Origin: Clostridia bacterium | GTDB taxonomy: Bacteria; Bacillota; Clostridia; Oscillospirales; Acutalibacteraceae | Length of the DNA: 64,000 nt | Direction of reading: 5' to 3' | Assembly: GCA_017409475.1 (NCBI GenBank) | Contig: JAFQSP010000014.1 | Location: forward strand, 142,253-206,252 | In this document: one piece after another, positions 1 through 8,041 of the stretch | Layout: each line of letters begins with the position of its first letter | Position numbering within the stretch: position 1 is the stretch's first letter | Made by a program: the position numbers and the translations under genes | Notes under the pieces: model-generated | What the model was told of the DNA's origin: nothing | What the model saw: only the letters and a program-made list of their open reading frames with translations | The model's database searches: none

Positions 1-68
1 AGGCAAAACGTGAGATATCCCGCAATTGTTACAAACCCGTCGATAATAATGTGTTTTGCGCCCTTCAT
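1..68 (-). CDS. Partial hypothetical protein running off the left edge
   Basis: Only the first 22 codons are present. The start ATG at 68-66 overlaps the stop of the GDSL hydrolase gene as TAATG, an arrangement typical of translational coupling. The visible residues (MKGAKHIIIDGFVTIAGYL) become hydrophobic and could begin a membrane segment or a small domain. The family cannot be recognised from this fragment. That the frame is used is inferred from the overlap and the absence of stops. Confidence 0.4.
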   Translation of the reverse strand, partial: MKGAKHIIIDGFVTIAGYLTFC

Positions 69-733
69 TATTTCATAAGGTCGAGACCGGTTGCCTTAAA
101 GAACATGTTAACCAGCTTGGCCTGGACCATGGCTGACGGATGAATTCTATCCCACGAATAATAATAGGGATGATGCGACTTTAAAAGCTCCTCAATGCCC
201 GACATGGTGTTGATAAAGATTACGCCCTTTTCCTTTGCAAGCTTTTCGCAAACCTCGGTATAAGCATAAATTTTCTGTAACATTGCATCTTCCTTGCACG
301 ACTCAATCATGAAAGGTGACATTATGATAACTCGGTCGGTCACTTCGAGGCTCATATCAATGAGTTTAGCCATATTTTCGGTATATTCGTCGATAAGCAC
401 GTGCTCGGCAGGGTTATCCGATTCGTCAAACTGACGCCAAATATCGTTTGCGCCAATCATAATCGAGATAACGTCAGGATTTTCTGCACGAACGTCGGTG
501 TCAAAACGTCTTACAAGATGACGTGTCTGTTCTCCGCTGGTACCCTTATTTATAAAATGGATATTGAGCTCGGGATAAATGCCGCCCATGAATGCCGCAA
601 TTTTACTTACATAGCCGTATCCCCACGGATTGAAAACGGCAATACCCTGACCTGTCGGCTTTGAACGGTCGGCATCGGTTACCGAGTCACCATAGAATAA
701 AACTCTATCATTTTTTTGAAACAACATTTGCAA
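68..733 (-). CDS. SGNH/GDSL-family hydrolase
   Basis: 221 residues, matching a single SGNH hydrolase domain. The blocks are readable in order: GDS with the nucleophile Ser17, a GTSGEQ loop (Gly near 64-67, oxyanion hole), IGAND with Asn96, and DRIHPS giving Asp195 and His198. Such enzymes are esterases, lipases or acylhydrolases for lipids, rhamnogalacturonan or acetylated sugars. The substrate cannot be told from the sequence. No signal peptide is visible, so a cytoplasmic role is likely. The start ATG is preceded by AAGGAG. A second leftward gene overlaps the stop, so the two probably form an operon. It is divergent from the methyltransferase gene at 810. Confidence 0.85.
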   Translation of the reverse strand: MQMLFQKNDRVLFYGDSVTDADRSKPTGQGIAVFNPWGYGYVSKIAAFMGGIYPELNIHFINKGTSGEQTRHLVRRFDTDVRAENPDVISIMIGANDIWRQFDESDNPAEHVLIDEYTENMAKLIDMSLEVTDRVIIMSPFMIESCKEDAMLQKIYAYTEVCEKLAKEKGVIFINTMSGIEELLKSHHPYYYSWDRIHPSAMVQAKLVNMFFKATGLDLMK

Positions 734-809
734 TACACTCCTTATGTGCTATAATTGTTTTAATTATTACACATTCGCTTGACATTTTCAATAGCTGAGA
801 GGTGATTTT

Positions 810-2549
810 TTGATTAAAAAGAATGATATTATTCTCACCGAAATCGACGGAATGACCGCCGAGGGTTCAGGCGTTGCCCATCCCAACGGATTCGCCGTTT
901 TTATAAAAGGGGCGGCCATATCCGACAGGATAAACGCCCGAATTATCAAGGTTAATAAAAAATACGCTATCGCAAAAATTGACGAGGTTATAACCCCTTC
1001 ACCCGACCGAATCGAAAATGATTGTCCGTCATTTCCCTCGTGTGGCGGCTGCGCCTTTCGTCACATAAGCTACGACGCCGAATGCGAAATAAAACAGCAG
1101 AGGGTTGCCGATGCCATGCGGCGAATCGGTTCGGTCGACACCCCGACCGATAAAATCGTTTCTGCCGAAGGCGCTTTCGGATACAGAAATAAGGCGCAGT
1201 ATACCGTTTCATGCGATAATGGTGGGCTTAAAATCGGCTTTTACGCCGAGCGTAGCCACCGCGTCATCGATTGCAGAAGCTGTCGTCTTCAACCCGAAAT
1301 TTTTAAGAAGATAATCGACATTTTCGCCGAATTTATCGAGCAAAACGGCATTTCGGTATATGACGAAATGAGCGGAAAGGGACTTCTCCGCAACATATAC
1401 ATTCGTCAGGCGGAAATGACCGATGAAATAATGGTTTGCGCTGTTATAAACGGGAACTCGTTGCCAAAAAGTGACGCGCTCATTGAGGGACTGAAATCCG
1501 CCCTTGGCAATCGGCTCAAAACCGTGATTCTGAACATAAATAAGGAGCGCACAAACGTCATTCTTGGCAAGGAATGTAGGGCGATTTACGGCGACGGATA
1601 CATCACCGACATTCTCTGCGGAGTAAAGGTGCGGCTGAACGCCCTTTCCTTCTATCAGGTCAATCGCAAAATGGCAGAACGGCTGTACGAAATTGCCGCT
1701 GACCTCGCCGAATGCGACCAAAAAACCGTATTCGACCTATACTGCGGAGCGGGTACAATCGGTCTTTCAATGGCAAAGAGGGCAAAGCGAATCATCGGCG
1801 CCGAAATCATACACGAAGCGGTAGTCGATGCCGAATTTAACGCAGCCGCTAATGGAATAGACAACGCCGAATTTATCTGCGCCGATGCCGCCGACGCGGC
1901 AAAAAAACTCGCCAAAAAGGGCATCAAACCCGACGTGGTAATTGTTGACCCGCCAAGAAAGGGACTTGAAGACGAACTGCCCGAATTCATCGCGACCGAA
2001 TTCATGCCCGAGAGGATAGTTTACGTTTCCTGCGACCCCGCAACCCTCGCACGTGACGCCGCAAAATTCGAAGCGTCCGGCTACAAAGTAAAAAAAATTG
2101 TCCCCGTCGACCTTTTCCCCCGCACCCACCACGTCGAGACGGTAGCATTATTAAGTCGGCAAATCAACGTGCATAAAATGAAGTTGAATTCCACACCTTT
2201 TGAAATGATAAAGAGTGGAGAGAAAACCATTGAACTTCGTTTGTTTGATGAAAAGCGTCAGAAAATAAGAGTTGGTGACAAGATTGTTTTCACCGATAAT
2301 ACAACCAGCGAAACACTTAATACCACCGTTGTGAAATTGCATAGGTTTAATACTTTCAATGAATTGTATAAATCTTTACCTTTGTTAAAGTGTGGTTATA
2401 CAACCGAAAATGCCGATAAAGCGACCCCATCTGATATGGAACAGTATTATTCTGTTGAAGAACAGAGGAAATACGGCGTTGTAGGTATTGAACTTTGCCG
2501 ACCTGAACAAATTACAGACGAAACTGTGTGCCTGATGGTGAAAATTTAG
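810..2549 (+). CDS. rlmD: 23S rRNA (uracil-5-)-methyltransferase (RlmD/RumA-like) fused to a C-terminal ASCH domain
   Basis: 579 residues. Residues 1-60 form a TRAM-like RNA-binding domain. Cys72, Cys78 and Cys81, plus a cysteine in the later CRSC motif, resemble the 4Fe-4S ligands of RumA. The SAM motif VFDLYCGAGTIGLSMA, the DPPRKGL motif and the catalytic Cys in VYVSCDPATLARD place it in the RNA m5U methyltransferase family, which modifies U1939 or related positions of 23S rRNA using SAM. The normal family end is near residue 450 (VETVALLSR). A further 125 residues begin with KLNSTPFEMIKSGEKTIELR, a typical ASCH (PUA-like RNA-binding) opening. The ASCH part is visibly more A+T rich than the methyltransferase part. 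TTG is chosen as the start because of the GAGAGGTG site just upstream. Confidence 0.88.
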   Translation: MIKKNDIILTEIDGMTAEGSGVAHPNGFAVFIKGAAISDRINARIIKVNKKYAIAKIDEVITPSPDRIENDCPSFPSCGGCAFRHISYDAECEIKQQRVADAMRRIGSVDTPTDKIVSAEGAFGYRNKAQYTVSCDNGGLKIGFYAERSHRVIDCRSCRLQPEIFKKIIDIFAEFIEQNGISVYDEMSGKGLLRNIYIRQAEMTDEIMVCAVINGNSLPKSDALIEGLKSALGNRLKTVILNINKERTNVILGKECRAIYGDGYITDILCGVKVRLNALSFYQVNRKMAERLYEIAADLAECDQKTVFDLYCGAGTIGLSMAKRAKRIIGAEIIHEAVVDAEFNAAANGIDNAEFICADAADAAKKLAKKGIKPDVVIVDPPRKGLEDELPEFIATEFMPERIVYVSCDPATLARDAAKFEASGYKVKKIVPVDLFPRTHHVETVALLSRQINVHKMKLNSTPFEMIKSGEKTIELRLFDEKRQKIRVGDKIVFTDNTTSETLNTTVVKLHRFNTFNELYKSLPLLKCGYTTENADKATPSDMEQYYSVEEQRKYGVVGIELCRPEQITDETVCLMVKI

Positions 2550-2573
2550 TCAACAAAAAGGAGATAATGCGAA

Positions 2574-2942
2574 ATGAAAAGATTAGCGGCTCTGATAATT
2601 GCGATTGTTTGCATGACCATTTTCAGCGGATGCAAAGAAGCCAAAAAAAGCGGAAAGCCCGATATCAAAGATTTAAGCATTGTAGAAACATATAATAGCG
2701 ACATAGCAACCTATTACGAAATGAGCGACGGAAGCTGGCAGGTAAACGGACAAAGCTATGAGTACCGTCTCGAAATCAGCGGCAGAATGCCTAAGGCAGC
2801 CGTCGATACAACCTTTGTTTACCTATCTAATATCGAAGATATTACCTTTGAGCAGGCGTGGAAGGCGGCAGGTTTCAGCAGCAACACCGCCGACTACTTT
2901 TCTGCCGATGAAGCCGTACTGGTAGAAATGCGAACCGGGTAA
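2574..2942 (+). CDS. Small putative lipoprotein of unknown function
   Basis: 122 residues. The N-terminus is a lipoprotein signal: two basic residues, a hydrophobic stretch to about residue 18, and a lipobox ending in Cys20 (FSGC). The mature part is mixed charged and aromatic and shows no motif I recognise. It should be anchored on the outer face of the cytoplasmic membrane. It follows the rlmD fusion gene by 24 bp with an AAAAAGGAG site and so is probably cotranscribed. Its function is unknown. Confidence 0.7.
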   Translation: MKRLAALIIAIVCMTIFSGCKEAKKSGKPDIKDLSIVETYNSDIATYYEMSDGSWQVNGQSYEYRLEISGRMPKAAVDTTFVYLSNIEDITFEQAWKAAGFSSNTADYFSADEAVLVEMRTG

Positions 2943-2956
2943 AACTCATATATTTT

Positions 2957-2993
2957 CACGCAAAGGCGGGGGTTACGACCTCCGTCTTTTGTC
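2957..2993 (+). terminator. Probable intrinsic terminator after the lipoprotein gene
   Basis: A GC-rich inverted repeat (AAAGGCGGGGG / CCTCCGTCTTTT) with a short T-rich tail lies just downstream of the stop. The stem has mismatches, so this is a moderate call. Confidence 0.5.
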
Positions 2994-3072
2994 AAAAATA
3001 AAGGTAATGACAGCCGAGTGGCACTACTTTTTGTAAGATTGTTAAATTTTTCACTTGAATAATGCTTTTCTC

Positions 3073-3101
3073 TTGCAAAAATCGGGTTTTTAGGTTAAAA
3101 T
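3073..3101 (+). promoter_or_regulatory. Promoter for pgk-tpiA-gpmI
   Basis: TTGCAA at 3073-3078 and TAAAAT at 3096-3101 are separated by 17 bp, a sigma-A type arrangement. They lie about 75 bp upstream of the pgk start, so an untranslated leader is expected. Confidence 0.6.
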
Positions 3102-3175
3102 ATATAATGTGCCAAAAGGCGAATATTTTTGGTTATAAAAATTTCTTTAATATAAAAAGAAGGAAGGATAAATCA

Positions 3176-4390
3176 ATGACAGCTATCAACAAGAAAACCG
3201 TAGACGATCTCAAAGTTCAGGGTAAGAGAGTGCTTGTTCGTTGCGACTTTAACGTACCGCTCAAAGCAGGCGTTATCACCGACGAAAATCGTATCGTAGC
3301 CGCTCTCCCCACCATCAAAAAGCTCATTAACGAAGGAGCAAAGGTTATCCTCTGCTCACATCTCGGAAAGCCGAAGGGCGAACCCAAGCCGGAGCTTTCA
3401 CTCGCTCCCGTTGCAAAGCGCCTGGAAGAGCTCCTCGAAAAGAAGGTTGTTTTTGCCGCTGACGATACAGTTGTTGGCGAAAATGCAAAGGCCGCTGTTG
3501 CCGCTATGAATGACGGCGACGTAGTTCTCCTTCAGAATACACGCTACCGCGCAGAAGAAACAAAGAACGTTGCTGCATTCAGCGAAGAGCTCGGTTCGCT
3601 CGCCGACGTATTCGTAAACGATGCTTTCGGTGCTGCTCACCGCGCTCACTGCTCAACAGTCGGCGTTGTTGACTATGTTGACGAAGCTGCTGTTGGCTAC
3701 CTCATCGGCAAGGAGCTTAAATTCCTCGGTAACGCTGTTGATAATCCCGAGCGTCCCTTTGTATGCATTCTCGGCGGCGCAAAGGTTGCTGACAAGCTGC
3801 TCGTTATCGAAAATCTCCTCAATAAAGCTGATACACTTATCATCGGCGGCGGTATGTCATACACCTTCTTAAAGGCACAGGGCTACCGCGTTGGTCAGTC
3901 ACTCGTTGACAATGAAAAGATCGACTACTGCGCCGAAATGCTCAAAAAGGCTGACGAAAAGGGCGTAAAGATTCTTCTCCCGGTTGACAACGTTGCTACA
4001 AAGAGCTTCCCCGACCCGATTGATGCTCCCATCGAAACAAAGGTATTCCCCTCCGACAGCATCGACGACGATTGGATGGGTCTCGACATCGGACCGAAGA
4101 CAGCCGAAATCTTTGCCGACGCTGTAAAATCGGCTAAGACTGTCGTATGGAACGGACCGATGGGCGTTAGCGAAAACCCCTGCCTCGCAAACGGCACAAA
4201 GTCGGTTGCAAGCGCACTTGCAGAAACCGACGCTGTTACCATTATCGGTGGCGGTGACTCAGCTGCAGCAGTAAACAACCTCGGCTACGGCGCAAAGATG
4301 TCTCACATCTCAACCGGTGGCGGTGCTTCGCTCGAATTCCTCGAAGGAAAAGAGCTCCCCGGTATTGCCGCAATGGACGACAAAAACTAA
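3176..4390 (+). CDS. pgk: Phosphoglycerate kinase
   Basis: 404 residues from the ATG at 3176, the usual bacterial length. It transfers phosphate from 1,3-bisphosphoglycerate to ADP in cytoplasmic glycolysis. Family landmarks are the N-terminal [12 protein letters not shown] substrate motif, the SHLGKPKG loop, the GGAKVADK hinge region, and the C-terminal GGGDSAAA nucleotide-binding loop. An open frame extends upstream to 3062, but the AAGGAAGG site and family length favour 3176. It is the first gene of a glycolytic run with tpiA and gpmI. The run supplies the lower pathway and appears to share one upstream promoter. Confidence 0.97.
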   Translation: MTAINKKTVDDLKVQGKRVLVRCDFNVPLKAGVITDENRIVAALPTIKKLINEGAKVILCSHLGKPKGEPKPELSLAPVAKRLEELLEKKVVFAADDTVVGENAKAAVAAMNDGDVVLLQNTRYRAEETKNVAAFSEELGSLADVFVNDAFGAAHRAHCSTVGVVDYVDEAAVGYLIGKELKFLGNAVDNPERPFVCILGGAKVADKLLVIENLLNKADTLIIGGGMSYTFLKAQGYRVGQSLVDNEKIDYCAEMLKKADEKGVKILLPVDNVATKSFPDPIDAPIETKVFPSDSIDDDWMGLDIGPKTAEIFADAVKSAKTVVWNGPMGVSENPCLANGTKSVASALAETDAVTIIGGGDSAAAVNNLGYGAKMSHISTGGGASLEFLEGKELPGIAAMDDKN

Positions 4391-4409
4391 TTTAAAAAAA
4401 TACAATCAT

Positions 4410-4442
4410 CGAAAGCATACCTTTTTTTCGGGTATGCTTTCG
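4410..4442 (+). other. Perfect 12-bp hairpin between pgk and tpiA
   Basis: CGAAAGCATACC at 4410-4421 and GGTATGCTTTCG at 4431-4442 are exact reverse complements with a T-rich loop. There is no T-run after the stem, so it is not a classical terminator. It ends a few bases before the tpiA ribosome binding site. An mRNA stability or differential-expression element within the operon is the likeliest role. Confidence 0.6.
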
Positions 4443-4465
4443 CAATGTGAAGGAGTTAAATTAAA

Positions 4466-5233
4466 ATGAATAAAGCAGTACGTAAAGCAGTTATCGCAGG
4501 AAACTGGAAAATGAACAAAACACCTGCCGAAACCACCGAAATTATCAACGCTATGAAGCCGCTCGTAAAGGACGCCGATTGCTCGGTTGTTCTCTGCGTT
4601 CCCTACGTTGACATTCACGCCGCACTCACCGCTGCCGAGGGCTCAAACATTGAAATCGGTGCAGAAAACTGCCACTGGGAAAAGTCGGGCGCATACACCG
4701 GTGAAATCAGCGCAGATATGCTCACCGCTATGGGCGTTAAATACGTTATCACAGGTCACAGCGAACGCCGTCAGTACTTTGGCGAAACCGATATCACAGT
4801 TAACAAGCGCACCCTTGCCGCAGTTAACGCAGGTCTTACCGCAATCGTTTGCGTAGGAGAAACCCTCGAACAGCGCGAACAGGGAATCACAGGCGAGCTC
4901 GTTGCAATGCAGACAAAGATTGCGCTTGGCGGCATTTCAAAGGAACAGCTCAACAAAATCATCATCGCTTACGAGCCGGTTTGGGCAATCGGTACAGGAA
5001 AAACAGCTACCGCCGACCAGGCAGAAGAGGTTTGTGCCGTTATCCGCGAAACAATCGCAAAGGTATATGACAACGAAGCTGCAGAAGCTCTCACCATCCA
5101 GTACGGCGGCTCAATGAACGCTGCTAACGCTGACGAGCTCGTTTCGAAGGTAAACGTTGACGGCGGTCTCATCGGTGGCGCATCACTTAAGGCCGAGGAC
5201 TTCTCAATCATCGTAAAGGCCGCAAGCAAGTAA
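4466..5233 (+). CDS. tpiA: Triosephosphate isomerase
   Basis: 255 residues, normal for the family. It interconverts dihydroxyacetone phosphate and glyceraldehyde 3-phosphate. The active site is complete: the N-terminal GNWKMNK lysine, the catalytic histidine in ITGHSERR, the catalytic glutamate in YEPVWAIGTG, and the phosphate-binding YGGS and GGAS loops. An AAGGAG site precedes the ATG. It lies between pgk and gpmI in one glycolytic operon, with the perfect hairpin at 4410 just upstream possibly adjusting its expression. Confidence 0.97.
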   Translation: MNKAVRKAVIAGNWKMNKTPAETTEIINAMKPLVKDADCSVVLCVPYVDIHAALTAAEGSNIEIGAENCHWEKSGAYTGEISADMLTAMGVKYVITGHSERRQYFGETDITVNKRTLAAVNAGLTAIVCVGETLEQREQGITGELVAMQTKIALGGISKEQLNKIIIAYEPVWAIGTGKTATADQAEEVCAVIRETIAKVYDNEAAEALTIQYGGSMNAANADELVSKVNVDGGLIGGASLKAEDFSIIVKAASK

Positions 5234-5265
5234 TTTTTCGAGTTATAAAAAAAGGACTGAATAGA

Positions 5266-6801
5266 ATGAAAAAACCGCTGGTTTTAACCATAATGGACGG
5301 CTTTGGCTTTAACCCCGAAACTAACGGAAACGCCATCAAATCGGCCGCCACACCCTGCCTTGATAAAATTTTTGCCGAAAATCCGACCACCGAAATCGGC
5401 GCTTCGGGAATGGACGTCGGTCTTCCCGACGGCCAGATGGGCAACAGCGAGGTTGGCCACACGAACATCGGCGCAGGACGCGTTGTTTATCAGGAGCTTA
5501 CCCGCATAACAAAGGCAAGCAACGAAGGCGAATTTGACACTAACGAAGCTTTCACCGGCGCAATCGAAAACTGTAAAAAGAACGGTAGCGCAATTCACTT
5601 CATGGGTCTTCTCTCCGATGGCGGCGTTCATAGCCACATCGAGCATCTCTACGGCCTCGTAAAAATGGCAAAGAAGGCAGGACTGACCGAAATTTATATT
5701 CACGCTCTGCTTGACGGACGTGACGTTCCCCCTGCTTCTGCCGCCGACTTTATCGACGCTTGCAACGCCGAACTCGAAAAGATTGGCGCAGGTAAAATCT
5801 CAACTGTTATGGGCCGCTTCTACGGAATGGACCGTGACAACCGCTGGGACCGCGTATCAAAGGCTTATGCCGCACTCGTTTACGGCGAAGGAAACCACAC
5901 CACCGATGCCGCAGCAGCAGTAAGAGAATCATACACAATTAAGGACGAAGACGGAAAATTCCTCACCGACGAGTTCGTTTTACCCACCGTTGTCGACGGA
6001 ACAAAGCGAATCGCATCGGGCGACAGCGTAATTTTCTTTAACTTCCGACCCGATAGAGCACGCGAAATCACCCGTACCCTCGTTGACCCGAACTTTGACG
6101 GCTTCGAGAGAATCGGCGGTATGCTCGACCTCTACTACGTCTGCATGACACAGTACGATGCCACCATGCCGAATGTCGAAATCGCCTTTAAGCCGCAGTC
6201 ACTTACAAATACACTCGGCGAATACCTCGCAAAAATGGGCAAAACCCAGCTTCGCATCGCCGAAACCGAAAAATATGCTCACGTAACCTTCTTCTTCAAC
6301 GGCGGAAAGGAAACTCAGTTTGACGGCGAGGACAGAATTCTTGTAAACTCGCCAAAGGTCGCAACCTACGACCTGCAGCCCGAAATGAGTGCAGTCCCCG
6401 TTTGTGACAAGGTTTGCGAAGCAATTGAAAGCGGCAAATACGACGTTGTTATCCTCAATTTTGCCAACTGCGACATGGTTGGTCACACCGGAATTTTCGA
6501 TGCCGCTGTAAAGGCAGTAGAGACGGTTGACGCCTGCGTTGGCCGAGTTGCCGAATCGACCGTCAAGATGAGCGGCGTAATGCTTCTCACCGCCGACCAC
6601 GGAAACGCCGACCGTATGCTCGACACCGACGGAACCGCATTCACTGCCCACACAACAAATCCTGTACCCTTCTCTGTAATCGGTATGGATTGTGTTCTTC
6701 GTGAGGGTGGACGTCTCTGCGACATCGCACCGACAATGCTCAAAATCATGGGTCTCGAACAGCCGACAGAAATGGACGGCAATTCTATCATAGTTGACTA
6801 A
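5266..6801 (+). CDS. gpmI: 2,3-bisphosphoglycerate-independent phosphoglycerate mutase
   Basis: 511 residues, full length for the Mn-dependent iPGM of the alkaline phosphatase superfamily. It converts 3-phosphoglycerate to 2-phosphoglycerate. The MDGFG motif, the phosphoserine nucleophile in GNSEVGHTNIGAG, the NFRPDRARE substrate motif, and the metal-ligand motifs MVGHTG and TADHGNAD are all present. It closes the pgk-tpiA-gpmI run and is followed after 11 bp by a strong terminator. No GAPDH or enolase gene is adjacent. Confidence 0.97.
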   Translation: MKKPLVLTIMDGFGFNPETNGNAIKSAATPCLDKIFAENPTTEIGASGMDVGLPDGQMGNSEVGHTNIGAGRVVYQELTRITKASNEGEFDTNEAFTGAIENCKKNGSAIHFMGLLSDGGVHSHIEHLYGLVKMAKKAGLTEIYIHALLDGRDVPPASAADFIDACNAELEKIGAGKISTVMGRFYGMDRDNRWDRVSKAYAALVYGEGNHTTDAAAAVRESYTIKDEDGKFLTDEFVLPTVVDGTKRIASGDSVIFFNFRPDRAREITRTLVDPNFDGFERIGGMLDLYYVCMTQYDATMPNVEIAFKPQSLTNTLGEYLAKMGKTQLRIAETEKYAHVTFFFNGGKETQFDGEDRILVNSPKVATYDLQPEMSAVPVCDKVCEAIESGKYDVVILNFANCDMVGHTGIFDAAVKAVETVDACVGRVAESTVKMSGVMLLTADHGNADRMLDTDGTAFTAHTTNPVPFSVIGMDCVLREGGRLCDIAPTMLKIMGLEQPTEMDGNSIIVD

Positions 6802-6812
6802 TTTACAAATAC

Positions 6813-6848
6813 AAAAAAGCGTGTGCTATACGGCACACGCTTTTTTGT
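6813..6848. terminator. Bidirectional intrinsic terminator after gpmI
   Basis: An A6 run, GCGTGTGC (6819-6826), a short loop, GCACACGC (6833-6840) and a T6 run make a symmetrical terminator for gpmI on the plus strand and for the immunity genes on the minus strand. The stem and its A/T flanks are identical to those of the hairpin at 8042. Confidence 0.9.
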
Positions 6849-6853
6849 ATATT

Positions 6854-7105
6854 TCAATCTCCGAATTGAGCTTTTATTTTTTCGTTGATTCGCGCATCCA
6901 TGCCATTTGGCAATAACATTAAATCTTCCTCTTTAATTGAAATTTCGGCTATATCCGTACTGTTACCATATTGTGGAAAATACACATCCCACTCATCGTC
7001 AACGCACTCTTCTAACCATACGACACCCTGCATACCTTTGTGCACGCCGAGTTTTGCATATTTTTCTTTTTCAACAATTACTTCTACACAATCAAGATAT
7101 TTCAT
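6854..7105 (-). CDS. Putative immunity protein, copy 2 (paralogue of the gene at 7156)
   Basis: 83 residues. It aligns end to end with its upstream neighbour: both share a D-V start, VEK.KYAK.GVHKGM.G, a V.FPQ.G stretch with DIA.ISI, and the terminal NE.IKAQFGD. The pattern of a short beta-rich domain with a G-V-K-G-M turn resembles SH3-like small domains such as DUF4926; that link is a guess. Its place as last gene after a toxin-like gene, together with the tandem duplication, suggests immunity or antitoxin function. It is acidic and shows no signal peptide. Confidence 0.65.
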   Translation of the reverse strand: MKYLDCVEVIVEKEKYAKLGVHKGMQGVVWLEECVDDEWDVYFPQYGNSTDIAEISIKEEDLMLLPNGMDARINEKIKAQFGD

Positions 7106-7155
7106 TTTATCTTCCTCAAAAAGCTATTTGTATTTACTTAAAGGCGTTTGGTAGT

Positions 7156-7404
7156 TTAATCTCCGAATTGAGCTTTTATTTGTTCGTTAACAATAGCGTG
7201 CATTATTGGCACAACTTCCATATCATCTTCGTGTATCGAAATTGTTGCAATATCGTCTTTTTCACCGCATTGAGGGAAATTAACTAACCAATAGTTTTGA
7301 ACTCTTTGCTCCAAACATATCCATCCGTACATACCCTTGTGAACACCATCTTTGGCGTATTCGTTTTTTTCTACTGTGATACGCACAGCATCCATTTCTT
7401 TCAT
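7156..7404 (-). CDS. Putative immunity protein, copy 1
   Basis: 82 residues from the ATG at 7404. An ATG five codons earlier overlaps the GGAGGT ribosome binding site and is unlikely to be used. That GGAGGT is itself encoded by the last codons of the toxin-like gene (YGGK stop), and the toxin stop ends 1 bp from this start, so the two are translationally coupled. It is paralogous to the gene at 6854. Tandem immunity paralogues are common downstream of polymorphic toxins; the assignment is inferred from context and no toxin-binding motif is known to me. Confidence 0.65.
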   Translation of the reverse strand: MKEMDAVRITVEKNEYAKDGVHKGMYGWICLEQRVQNYWLVNFPQCGEKDDIATISIHEDDMEVVPIMHAIVNEQIKAQFGD

Positions 7405-7405
7405 A

Positions 7406-7963
7406 TCATTTACCTCCATATGGTGTTATTAATTGTATTTTTCCATTTGGATAAACCATCCATCCGGTAATAAAAGATACATTTTCCGCTTTATCTTTTC
7501 TTGGAATTTTAATTCGAATACTAATTCGTTGCCCATCTTTATTCAATTTACCTAACACATAATTTCCCGAAATATATTTTTGTAACCCTTGTTTATTAAT
7601 TTCACTCTGCAACCACTTTGCATCTGTAACTGTATATCCCCATTCTTTAAATAACTTTTCCTTATTATGAGGATATTTGCCTTCAGTATTAAACAAATAT
7701 GGATTAAATTTACCATAATCGCTATCGGATGTGCTTTTGGTTAGTACTTCATTATAAGGAACATCCTCTAATACACAATGACAAAATGGATGGTGCGGCC
7801 ATTTAGGAGTTTTCTCCTTTTCAAACCAACATTCGTGAAGCTTTAGACATTCTTCACAGTGATTATCACTTAAATTTCTGTGCCACCATTTATTCCATTT
7901 TGGTGCTTCGGGTGGTTGCTCGTCCCAAATTGCTGCTTTTAAAACTTCTAATAAATAGTCCAA
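7406..7963 (-). CDS. Toxin-like protein: phage minor-head zinc motif plus DUF6883-like C-terminal domain
   Basis: 185 residues from the TTG at 7963, chosen because GAAAGGAG lies 7 bp upstream; longer in-frame starts would read through the promoter and tRNA-like region. The first part contains HCEEC and HHPFCHC, the CxxC...HPxCxC pattern of SPP1 gp7/Mu F-type minor head proteins. The C-terminal part (about 85-185, from the FNTEGKYPHNK region to GWMVYPNGKIQL) resembles the DUF6883 domain seen at the ends of phage head and polymorphic toxin proteins. No catalytic residues are established. It is followed by two tandem small paralogues, fitting a toxin-immunity cassette. It is visibly A+T-rich compared with both neighbours, suggesting separate acquisition. 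Confidence 0.65.
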   Translation of the reverse strand: MDYLLEVLKAAIWDEQPPEAPKWNKWWHRNLSDNHCEECLKLHECWFEKEKTPKWPHHPFCHCVLEDVPYNEVLTKSTSDSDYGKFNPYLFNTEGKYPHNKEKLFKEWGYTVTDAKWLQSEINKQGLQKYISGNYVLGKLNKDGQRISIRIKIPRKDKAENVSFITGWMVYPNGKIQLITPYGGK

Positions 7964-7982
7964 CCAATTATCTCCTTTCAAA

Positions 7983-7988
7983 TTATAA
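7983..7988 (-). promoter_or_regulatory. Probable -10 box of the toxin cassette
   Basis: TATAAT on the minus strand lies about 20 bp upstream of the TTG start, just before GAAAGGAG. A -35 is unclear (a weak TTGAAC is 23 bp away). The cassette is also separated from the phage genes by the terminator at 8042, so it probably has its own promoter. Confidence 0.45.
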
Positions 7989-8010
7989 CATTTTTCGGTA
8001 CAAAAGTACA

Positions 8011-8033
8011 GTTCAAATCCAGCCCACTGCACC
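8011..8033 (+). other. tRNA-3'-end-like fragment (possible attachment-site remnant)
   Basis: GTTCAAATCC followed by AGCCCACTGCACC reads like the T-loop, the 3' T-stem strand and the acceptor strand of a tRNA. The matching 5' part of a tRNA is absent: the preceding bases do not pair. Such fragments arise as att sites when elements integrate at tRNA 3' ends. The stretch is short, so chance is possible. Confidence 0.3.
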
Positions 8034-8041
8034 GTTGACAC

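Noticed and set aside
3062-3175. N-terminal extension of phosphoglycerate kinase
   Set aside because: It contains promoter boxes and exceeds the family length; the ATG at 3176 has a proper ribosome binding site.
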